64,000 bases of DNA from Chloroflexota bacterium (GTDB taxonomy: Bacteria; Chloroflexota; Chloroflexia; Chloroflexales; Herpetosiphonaceae): NCBI GenBank assembly GCA_020161265.1, contig JAIUOC010000001.1, positions 1-64,000 of the forward strand, in the 5' to 3' direction. A program made the position numbers and the translations under genes. The notes under the pieces were generated by a model. It was not told the DNA's origin and searched no databases. It saw only the letters and a list, made by a program, of their open reading frames with translations. This document shows, piece by piece, positions 54,201 through 61,038 of the stretch; the stretch's first letter is position 1, and each line of letters begins with the position of its first letter.

Positions 54201-55560
54201 TAGCACCATCAGCCCCTTGGCTGAGATTCAAATGGCCTTGGTGGCGAGTTTCATCCCCGATCAGGGCTTTTTGGGCGTGCGAGCACAACTCACCTCAGCG
54301 TCGTATTTGCTCTCGCGTAGTTGCCATCTGACTGGTGGATTTGCCTTCTATGCATGGTTTGCCAAAGAGCATGCTGGCGATTTTGTGCTGACCTTGGGTG
54401 GTTACCATCCCAGCTTTACAATTCCGCCGCATTATCCCCAAGTGCCACGGCTTGGCTTTAATTGGCAAATTGATAGCTCGTTGATTCTCAAAGGCGGGAT
54501 GTATTTTGCCTTGACTGGCTCATTGTTGATGGCGGGTGGTAGTTTGCAAGCAACTTGGCAGAGTGGCAACCTGAAAGCTTGGTTCAATGCTGCTGCTGAT
54601 TTCTTGCTTGGCTGGAAGCCCTATCATTATGATGCCCGTTTGAGCGTTGATATTGGGGTATCGTATACCTTCCATTTATTTGGAACTCACCATATTACTG
54701 CCGATGTTGGAGCCGATTTGCACATTTGGGGGCCAGATTTCTCGGGCACAGCGCGGATCGATCTCGATATTATTAGCTTTGATATTAGCTTTGGAGCCGC
54801 TGCGTCCAAAACTCCTAAACCAATCGATTGGTCGAGCTTTAGCAGTTCGTTCTTGCCTGATCCAACAGCGGTTTGTGGGGTTGCAGTTGGTGCTGGGCTT
54901 GTCCAAACGCCCCAAGGCGATCCAACCTGCGATTGGGTGATCAATCCAGCGAGCTTTTTGCTCACAACCAACAGCCTGATTCCGATCACTAGTGCCAATT
55001 TTGGCCAAGCTAGCGTCAGCTTAGGTTCAAGCTACGATTTGAATGTGGGGGTTGCGCCAATGGCAGTAGCACCCAGTAGCCTAACCTCGCATCAGATTAT
55101 TCGAATTACCCATAATGGTGCATCGTTTGAGCACGATTTTGCGCTTACGCCAATTGCCAAAGGTATGCCCAATGCCTTGTGGGGTACGGAATTTCAACCC
55201 AATTTGAAGAGTGCCCCAATTTTGCCGAATGCAATTGCTGGCTTTGAAATTCGGCCTCAGCAACCACCAGCACCTGGCAGCACCAGCGCAATCAACCAAA
55301 GCTACTTGGAATATAACACCCAAACGGTAGCCGATGGTTTTGCTTGGCAAGCTGATCGGCCATTTGTAGCCGAATCGGCTGATGATGCCCAACGGCGCAC
55401 CACGATTAGCACAACCATCAATGCTTCAGAACCAAGTGCTACCCGTGAGAGCTTACTGGCGGCCTTTGGGCTGGATTGCCCGCTCAATCTGCAAGCAAGT
55501 TTGGCTCAAAGTTATGTCGTTGCGCCGCAAGTTGGTACTTATGCCGATGAACAACTGTAA
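51235..55560 (+). CDS. Giant beta-rich protein with DUF6603-like region (1441 aa)
   Basis: Very large beta-strand protein. The middle and end match the style of DUF6603: LGFGSPLNVFSPSFRIQGLG, then ATLRVKQFSLGAIGSYAYLD and DFPLGGPAFFFVTGLSAGFG followed by YNRSL. The first 700 residues repeat beta-sandwich units such as SIQSGLNALDLSEVAIDQVS and LTIDLKDVLFAYQQD, with periodic alternation that suggests a lipocalin-like or amphipathic lipid-groove fold (guess). Start at 51235 has AGGAG 8 bases before; an earlier ATG at 51229 is too close to it. No signal peptide or membrane segment. DUF6603 assignment is from memory of the family and should be checked. Confidence 0.6.
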   Translation: MTTLSELRSSLLAAVQADQLALTPALATDPSLATFISLLPSGQLLITQPVVAPDDPTTTLTVTGNVALDWPVPGTNGELVHVQHVLITYTQATTITATLTANGVLTIDQSLQLALEGTFNPATLQIDWQQAANANSVVALATLANVVSGGQLTPFLPLLDQFQSGPLSTTNLSLGPNLAVPTTFTISSDLNTTWTIIEGWVAITGVGITLQTTTVLDPRLGWAYQLQGNIHGTLVLDQPYRIEVGLLGQENWQLLVVPNNGNLVPSLDTMAGIVGGSSLQASIQSGLNALDLSEVAIDQVSVQFNPYALRLRAVAMLGHITIQGLRFNLQVFLPDFGFFGQLDSSTPIDLAALITLYFGNPASFPALAISKLKVSTVPSQGYYDFFMEIDTDWTMHIGTVALGLRGIALQVTQKTDSVTGFGETLLIFADAPFDISVEYEAGAWVFTGRTLDANDSNSLLYIDDSTIKPMQIGHLISAIVESFSGAPSTIPQPIAELTLEKIYIRFASDTYDFNFACEAKFPINDQELDITVTIDVIHTEQGYTTKFGGTLKIGSLIFMLQFASDPNSNLFIATYSHTSDQASISVKDLIGAVSTDVAAYIPESLTIDLKDVLFAYQQDTQTRFAFGFDLAASLNLSDLPLVGKAFPSNQTLAVQDLQVLIASLDFPATVVTQLNTVLTTQHILALPSPLVEGITVSALIDFGTSTQALSMPLAGDSSTVTPPTPPTSTTSVVTSNASAKWFDVKKGFGPVYFERIGVQYQDSALWFLLDASLTAAGLTLTVEGLGFGSPLNVFSPSFRIQGLGLDYRNAAVEIGGAFVHTTVSNQGKTYDEYDGMATLRVKQFSLGAIGSYAYLDDHPSLFVYAVLDFPLGGPAFFFVTGLSAGFGYNRSLIVPPIEQIASFPLVAEAISGPPSTVNSDPQQTIQTELALLRQYIPPSIGEMFLTAGIRFNSFRLIDSFALLTVSFGQHFEVDLLGLSTAIIPTPDLASTISPLAEIQMALVASFIPDQGFLGVRAQLTSASYLLSRSCHLTGGFAFYAWFAKEHAGDFVLTLGGYHPSFTIPPHYPQVPRLGFNWQIDSSLILKGGMYFALTGSLLMAGGSLQATWQSGNLKAWFNAAADFLLGWKPYHYDARLSVDIGVSYTFHLFGTHHITADVGADLHIWGPDFSGTARIDLDIISFDISFGAAASKTPKPIDWSSFSSSFLPDPTAVCGVAVGAGLVQTPQGDPTCDWVINPASFLLTTNSLIPITSANFGQASVSLGSSYDLNVGVAPMAVAPSSLTSHQIIRITHNGASFEHDFALTPIAKGMPNALWGTEFQPNLKSAPILPNAIAGFEIRPQQPPAPGSTSAINQSYLEYNTQTVADGFAWQADRPFVAESADDAQRRTTISTTINASEPSATRESLLAAFGLDCPLNLQASLAQSYVVAPQVGTYADEQL

Positions 55561-55577
55561 TTGCTGAGGATATATCG

Positions 55578-57461
55578 ATGGCAGACCCAATAGAAGCAAC
55601 TAACGACAAACTGCAATTTAGCCAATTTCATCAGCCCAGCCTCAAAACTGGTTTGTATCAGGTTGTCGTAACTCATCAAATTTCGACCAACGAGCCATCA
55701 CAGCCTAAAATTCCGCAGACAGTGTTTAGCACAACGCGCAATTTTCAGGTTGCTGGCGAGCGATTTAGCCTTGATCCTAAGGATATTTATGCAGTCTACC
55801 CACCCGACGGCAGCTTGAGCGATCACTCGACGATTTTGCCGCACCTGATTTTGAATCGTTCGACCTTGCCGTGGGAGCGTCAAGCCGACCCCAGCAATGA
55901 AGATTTGCCGTGGCTAAGCTTATTGATGTTTACCGCCGATCAAACTCCGCTTGCCCAAACCATGACCTTGGGTGAGTTGCAGCAATCGGCCAATGCTGGG
56001 GTGAAATTTCCCAGCTTCACGCTTGAGCCAGGCCAAACCACCAATGATCGCGTATTAGTAATCGATGTAGCCAAGCAATTATTGGCTGATCTCTTACCCA
56101 GCAATGCCGATTTGGGTTACCAAGCCCATATTCGCCAAGCGATTGCCGACGATGGCACACCAACCGGACAGGAGCGAGCGGTGATTCTGGGCAATCGCCT
56201 GCCTGGCCCGAATCAGATTAATACGGTATTTCTGGTTTCGTTGGAAAATCGCTATACCAGTGCTGGCTTCGATTTCCAACAAGCCGGCGATTCAGATTTG
56301 ATTCGGTTGGTGGTGCTGAGCAGTTGGCGTTTTGCCTCGCCACCAGCAGCCCAACAGCAATTTGCTGATCTCATGCTCGGCTTGAATCATAGCCCCAGTA
56401 ATCTCCGACTGGCGACCAATGCTAATCCTTTGGCCGAACGTTATGCTGCCCAAGGCTATGCCTTATTACCGCACAGCATGCGCCAAGCCAACCAATCGAT
56501 CTCGTGGTATCGCGGGCCGTTGGGAGTTGGCCAACATACGACCCAACTGGCTTTGCCAGCCTTAGCCGCCGATAGTTTACTGGCCTATGATTCAACCACG
56601 GGAATGTTTGATGTTTCGTATGCAGCGGCGTGGGAATTAGGGCGCTTGATGGTGTTGCAGACCAAGCAAATTTCAACCAGTTTGTATGCTTGGAAGCGTG
56701 GGCAAATTCAACAAAAGAAGAGTCAAAATACGCCAACTGCCCGTTTTCAACCGCAACGTTTACAAAGCCGCAGCTTGGCAACCGCTGCTCCTGCTGATGT
56801 TCAAACGTGGTTTAAAGGGCTAGCCCAATTGCAAGGCGTGCCGTTCAACTACCTTGTGCCCGATGAAACCATGCTGCCAAATGAGTCAATTCGCTTCTTT
56901 CGACTCGACCCAAATTGGATGGCCTGCTTATTTGATGGAGCGCTCAGCATTGGCCGCGCGACCACGGGCGATTTGACCCATGAGCAAGCGCTTGATCTAC
57001 CGACCTTGCTCGGTGGGCTGCCTACCGTAACTGGCTTTATTATGCGCTCGGCAGTTGTGGCAGGCTGGCCAAATATCATTATCGAAGCATTCGATGCAGC
57101 TGAGGCAAAAATCGATCAAATTCGGCTAGAAACCTTGGCTGATAGTGTGCTGATTGGTTTGTTTGCTGGTGATTTAGCCAGTATTAGCTTCAAACTGCAT
57201 GCTGAAACTATGCATTTTGGCTTTGACCCAGCGACCCAGCAATATCCAAATTTGCATAAGCAATTGCGTGATGCTAATGGAGCCGAAACCAACCAAGTTG
57301 TTACGAGCATTCCTTGGCAGAACGAAGCCTATGCAGTTGTGGGTTTGGCTCAACTAGCCACTGCGATGCAACAACTTGTGCCGCAAGCTTCGTTTACCTC
57401 AGCCCAATTTGCCTTGCAAATGATCGAAGGTAGTGAAAGCGTCTGTTTCAAACACGGCTAG
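55578..57461 (+). CDS. Conserved protein, last gene of the five-gene operon (627 aa)
   Basis: I do not recognise a named domain. It has HLILNRSTLPWERQ, LPWLSLLMF, VPDETMLPNESIRFF and WMACLFDGALSIGR, which read as conserved family cores. The N-terminal 60 residues are beta-rich. No signal peptide. ATG at 55578 has GAGGA 7 bases before, 17 bp after the previous stop. It is soluble and mixed alpha/beta; its place at the end of the operon, with motifs like those of the first gene, suggests a shared assembly. Confidence 0.55.
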   Translation: MADPIEATNDKLQFSQFHQPSLKTGLYQVVVTHQISTNEPSQPKIPQTVFSTTRNFQVAGERFSLDPKDIYAVYPPDGSLSDHSTILPHLILNRSTLPWERQADPSNEDLPWLSLLMFTADQTPLAQTMTLGELQQSANAGVKFPSFTLEPGQTTNDRVLVIDVAKQLLADLLPSNADLGYQAHIRQAIADDGTPTGQERAVILGNRLPGPNQINTVFLVSLENRYTSAGFDFQQAGDSDLIRLVVLSSWRFASPPAAQQQFADLMLGLNHSPSNLRLATNANPLAERYAAQGYALLPHSMRQANQSISWYRGPLGVGQHTTQLALPALAADSLLAYDSTTGMFDVSYAAAWELGRLMVLQTKQISTSLYAWKRGQIQQKKSQNTPTARFQPQRLQSRSLATAAPADVQTWFKGLAQLQGVPFNYLVPDETMLPNESIRFFRLDPNWMACLFDGALSIGRATTGDLTHEQALDLPTLLGGLPTVTGFIMRSAVVAGWPNIIIEAFDAAEAKIDQIRLETLADSVLIGLFAGDLASISFKLHAETMHFGFDPATQQYPNLHKQLRDANGAETNQVVTSIPWQNEAYAVVGLAQLATAMQQLVPQASFTSAQFALQMIEGSESVCFKHG

Positions 57462-57478
57462 CTTGATCCATTAATGAT

Positions 57479-57535
57479 GCCAAATAGGGCGTATATTCCA
57501 AGCCTCCAACACTTGGGATGTACGCCCTATTTGGC
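57479..57535. terminator. Long stem-loop after the giant-protein operon
   Basis: 15-bp perfect arms gccaaatagggcgta (57479-57493) and tacgccctatttggc (57521-57535), with a smaller nested stem (ttccaag with cttggga). It begins 17 bp after the operon stop. No clear T-run follows, so it may work as a factor-dependent terminator or an RNA-stabilising hairpin. Confidence 0.65.
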
Positions 57536-57659
57536 TAGTTGCAGTTAATCTGCTGCAAGTTTGCCGTTAATTTGCCTTCAATTTGCTACTTGAAGATCCA
57601 AAAGCTTGCTAAAGTACTAGCTAGACAACTCAATTCTGAGTTGGAAATGAGGATTCTGT

Positions 57660-58790
57660 ATGCGTCGAATAACGATCGGATTATTGGTAGGTTTGGTGAT
57701 CGCCAGTATTGGTCAAACGTATGCCCAGCCGTCGGGTGATGTGATTGATCCAGCGGTTGTGGGCTATCCCCAACGGGTGGTTGCCTTTGGTGATTCGATT
57801 ACCAGAGCTTTTTTGGCTGATGGCAATGTTGCCGAGATAGGTGATAAGCCCCAATATAGCTGGGCTACTGGCACGAGCCCAGAAGTTAATAGTTTGACTG
57901 AGCGGATTCGCACGGCAACGGGCAATGTTACCGCGACCAATGCTGCGGTGAGTGGAGCCAGCATGACTGCCTTGGTCGGCCAAGTCAATGGCGCTGAGCC
58001 AGCCAACGCCCAATATGCCACAATCTTGATGGGCGCAAACGATATTTGTCGTTCAAACGAAGGAGCCATGACTAGTGTAACTGATTATCGCACCCAGATC
58101 ACTAGTGGCTTAAATCAATTAACCACCAATGAACCAGAGGTTCGGGTTTTCGTTGCCAGCGTTCCTGATATCTTTCAAGTTTGGCAGACGTTTAAGGATA
58201 ATTCGACCGCGCGGTTTATTTGGGGCCAATTTAGCGTTTGTCAATCGATGTTTGCCAACCCTGAATCGACTGCGCCTGCCGATGTAGAGCGTCGCCAACG
58301 GGTTCGCCAACGGATTGTCGATTACAACACCCAATTGAGTGAAGTTTGTAGCAATTATTTGCGCTGCCGTTTTGACCAAAACCTGTTGTTTAATTCGCCA
58401 ATTTCGCCAACCCTGATCACCGCCGATTACTATCATCCTTCAATTGCGGGACAACAAGCTTTAGCAAACAATTTAGCGCAGGCTTCATTTGATTTTACCG
58501 ATCAGCAAGCGCCTGTTTCGACAGTTGGTTTTACTCAAGCTAATCTTATGTGGCTAGCAACCCTGAGTGCTACCGATAATCGCAGTATGCGCGGCTTGGA
58601 GTATCGATTGCCTAGCCAAACAACTTGGACGCGCTATAGCCAACCATTTGAAGTAGCGCCTGAAACAACAATTATCGTGCGAGCAGTTGATATTAATGGT
58701 AATACCGAAGGTTCTCGCGCTTGGACGGCCCCAGCCAATAATGAACCCCCAAGCGTGGTGTTTATGCCATTTGTCACGCTTAATCAATAA
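57660..58790 (+). CDS. Secreted SGNH/GDSL hydrolase
   Basis: Esterase or lipase of the GDSL type, outside the cell. Signal peptide at 1-22 (core ITIGLLVGLVIASIG, cleavage near TYAQP). Catalytic Ser46 in AFGDSITRA, Gly/Asn in MGANDIC, and Asp256/His259 in DYYHPS, so the full SGNH set is present. The final 110 residues form a beta domain (Ig/FN3-like, SATDNRSMRGLEYRL), ending in VVFMPFVTLNQ, which resembles the hydrophobic tails of the other surface proteins here. GAGGA lies 7 bases before the start. Confidence 0.9.
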   Translation: MRRITIGLLVGLVIASIGQTYAQPSGDVIDPAVVGYPQRVVAFGDSITRAFLADGNVAEIGDKPQYSWATGTSPEVNSLTERIRTATGNVTATNAAVSGASMTALVGQVNGAEPANAQYATILMGANDICRSNEGAMTSVTDYRTQITSGLNQLTTNEPEVRVFVASVPDIFQVWQTFKDNSTARFIWGQFSVCQSMFANPESTAPADVERRQRVRQRIVDYNTQLSEVCSNYLRCRFDQNLLFNSPISPTLITADYYHPSIAGQQALANNLAQASFDFTDQQAPVSTVGFTQANLMWLATLSATDNRSMRGLEYRLPSQTTWTRYSQPFEVAPETTIIVRAVDINGNTEGSRAWTAPANNEPPSVVFMPFVTLNQ

Positions 58791-58825
58791 TTACACTGAG
58801 TTCCTAGTCGATTGACATAATTTAC

Positions 58826-58872
58826 TCGCCTGGGAATGTCTGTGCATACTTGCGATGGACATTCTCAGGCGA
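58826..58872. terminator. Hairpin between the SGNH and ruvA genes
   Basis: 15-bp stem, tcgcctgggaatgtc (58826-58840) with gacattctcaggcga (58858-58872), one mismatch. Sits between the convergent SGNH gene and ruvA and can serve both strands. Confidence 0.7.
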
Positions 58873-58902
58873 ATAGGATTTAGGCTGAGGGCATTCCTAA
58901 AT

Positions 58903-59496
58903 CTATACTCCACCAAAATATTGCAAGGCCAAGCGTAGGCGTTCTTCAGTATCGGCGGGAGCATCAGCGGGGAGTGCATTCAGGGCTGCTTGGGCTTCGG
59001 TGGTGCTATAACCAAGGCTGGTCAAAATATCGATCAGTTCGGTATTGAGTGCTAGTAGGCCTGGGTTGGTACTGAGTTGCGGGCTAATTGTAGCGACTCC
59101 AAATTTGCCTTTGAGTTCGAGCACCAAACGGGCAGCGGTTTTTTTGCCAATGCCTGGTACTTTGGAGAGCATGGTGATATCCTCGCGGGCGATCGCATGT
59201 TGCAATTCTTCAGGGGTAGCCGCCGAGAGCAGTGCTAAGGCAACTTTGGGGCCAATTCCGCTCACCCCAAGTAATAGCTCAAACAATGCGCGTTGGGCTG
59301 GCGAACTGAAGCCAAACAAGGCCAGCATATCTTCACGCACATGCAAATGGGTATACAACTGGGCGGTATCGCCAATCGCGCCAATCGTTGCTAAAACTGT
59401 GCGTGGTACGGCGATGGCCAGACCTACACCATGCACGTCAATTACCACTTGATCTTGACCAATCAACTGCACAACACCCCGTACCGATGCGATCAT
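58903..59496 (-). CDS. ruvA: Holliday junction branch migration protein RuvA
   Basis: Binds four-way junctions and loads the RuvB motor in recombination and repair. 197 aa with the family order: N-terminal OB domain (MIASVRGVVQLI, VVIDVHGVGL), HhH motifs (LLGVSGIGPKVALALLSA and LSKVPGIGKKTAARLVLELK), and a C-terminal RuvB-contact domain (IDILTSLGYSTTEAQAAL). Start at 59496 has GGGAG nearby. ruvB and ruvC are not adjacent. Confidence 0.97.
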   Translation of the reverse strand: MIASVRGVVQLIGQDQVVIDVHGVGLAIAVPRTVLATIGAIGDTAQLYTHLHVREDMLALFGFSSPAQRALFELLLGVSGIGPKVALALLSAATPEELQHAIAREDITMLSKVPGIGKKTAARLVLELKGKFGVATISPQLSTNPGLLALNTELIDILTSLGYSTTEAQAALNALPADAPADTEERLRLALQYFGGV

Positions 59497-59596
59497 TCCA
59501 GATCTCCCTAGCTAAACTTGCGCCTATTATACAAGGTTGCAGGGAGTCGCGCTCAAAGTGGCTGCCTTGGTTTGACCCAAAGCAGCCACTGATGGG

Positions 59597-60934
59597 CTAG
59601 CGTATAACGGCTGGTAGATAGATTTTGGTTGTTGGGGGAATTTCAGCCGTTGCCGTCGGGGTTGGCGTTTCGCTTGGCATAACGGTTGCCGTCGGGGTTG
59701 GGCTGGGAGTAGCCGTTGCCGTCGGGGTTGGACTGGGCGTAATCGTTGCTGTTGGAGTTGGCGTTGGCTCATTGCCTTGATATTCGTATGGCCCCATATC
59801 AACGAGTCCTTCGTTGATCCGTGGTAGATAATCGATCGTCAAGGGAATTGCTTCGTTAACGTCGTTATCACCGTCGAGATCAGTTTGATCATTGGGCAGT
59901 AAGCTGGCATTAGCAGTATTGCGGGCGGCTGAATTCGCTTGCAACTGCAAATTATCGTCAAGCGTCCCCATGATATTATCAATTCCATTTGCATCAACAA
60001 ACTGAGGATCAAGGGCGCTATTGCCAGTGCCAATAAAGCCACCTTGGACAATTGAATAACTCACGGTGAGGTTGAGATTATTATTGGAACCGTTGACGGG
60101 CGTGGTGCCATTATTCCCCCAAACGATACTGTTATGCAGATTAAGTGTGCCACTAGCGTTGGCAATGGCACTCACTACATTGTGCTGGGAAATATTGCCG
60201 ACAAATGTGGTTGAGCGTAAGTTAACAACTCCATTTTGTTGGTTTTCAAGCCCGCCACCAGTGCTCAGTGCCCAATTGCCAGCAAAAATACTTTGGTCAA
60301 CAGTTAAGCTATTGTTGAAATTGAGAATCCCGCTGCCAAATTGGGCTGCATTGCTGATAAAACGACTATTTAATATCGTTAAGTTGCACTGATCAAATAA
60401 GCCACCCCCGCCCATATTGTGTGGAAACATTGGGCTTATCGCTTGGCCGCCGCTAATCACAAAGCCATCGAGGACGATTGGCTCAGGCTTTGAAACACAA
60501 TAAAGCACGTGATAGCTATTGTCGCTGCGGGTTGGATTGCTATCATTGGCTGCTCCAACGTCGTTACCCAGCAAATCGCCACTGAGAATTGTGGGGTTTT
60601 GGCTGGGATTACGGGCTTGGCGCGAGGTCTCATCGCCAGCAAAGCCGCCGAAAAGTTGAATGCCATTGGTAAGCGTAAAGGCAGCGGTGCGAGTAGTGCC
60701 AGTGGTTGGGCGATAAATTCCCTGCTTGACCCAAATTTCTGTGCCAGTTGTCGAGGTTTGAATGGCTGCTTGAAGATCTTTGGCATTGGCCCAATCGTTG
60801 CCAGTTTGGCTACCAGCGCCACCTGGTACAACATAAACTATCCCACCTGCTTGCGAAGGTTGCGGAGCCAAGCCAAAAGTCAAGCCCAAAAGTACGAGCA
60901 CGCCGAAACTGCGGATTTTCCACCAGTTGTTCAT
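59597..60934 (-). CDS. Secreted beta-helix surface protein with PT-rich stalk
   Basis: 445 aa. Signal peptide (VLVLLGLTFGLAPQPSQAG). The body is a right-handed parallel beta-helix with polymorphic outer membrane protein-like repeats (LDGFVISGGQA, LTILNSRFISNAA, VNLRSTTFVGNIS), then the 'choice-of-anchor Q' pattern (DGDNDVNEAIPLTIDYLPRIN, DMGPYEY). A Pro/Thr-rich stalk follows and the protein ends KIYLPAVIR. Similar architecture is shared with the protein at 25192-26538. AAGGGAA lies close to the ATG at 60934. Likely an adhesin or sheath component. Confidence 0.85.
   Translation of the reverse strand: MNNWWKIRSFGVLVLLGLTFGLAPQPSQAGGIVYVVPGGAGSQTGNDWANAKDLQAAIQTSTTGTEIWVKQGIYRPTTGTTRTAAFTLTNGIQLFGGFAGDETSRQARNPSQNPTILSGDLLGNDVGAANDSNPTRSDNSYHVLYCVSKPEPIVLDGFVISGGQAISPMFPHNMGGGGLFDQCNLTILNSRFISNAAQFGSGILNFNNSLTVDQSIFAGNWALSTGGGLENQQNGVVNLRSTTFVGNISQHNVVSAIANASGTLNLHNSIVWGNNGTTPVNGSNNNLNLTVSYSIVQGGFIGTGNSALDPQFVDANGIDNIMGTLDDNLQLQANSAARNTANASLLPNDQTDLDGDNDVNEAIPLTIDYLPRINEGLVDMGPYEYQGNEPTPTPTATITPSPTPTATATPSPTPTATVMPSETPTPTATAEIPPTTKIYLPAVIR
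59649..59765. repeat. 30-36-bp tandem repeat encoding Pro/Thr-rich stalk
   Basis: Repeated gttgccgtcggggttgg starts at 59649, 59685, 59715 and 59745 with small changes. It lies at the 3' end of the beta-helix gene. Confidence 0.85.
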
Positions 60935-61038
60935 TGGGTTCCCTTTCTCATTCTTTCATGTGCTGCGATCATCAGTTTAACAGTCGGCAATTGCCAAACC
61001 GATAACCTCATTATAAAGCTATCAGTCCAGCGGGTTAA

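Noticed and set aside
42625-57461. Integrated prophage or contractile injection system
   Set aside because: Only a collar domain is phage-like. No sheath, tube, spike, baseplate, terminase, capsid or integrase gene is seen in the window.
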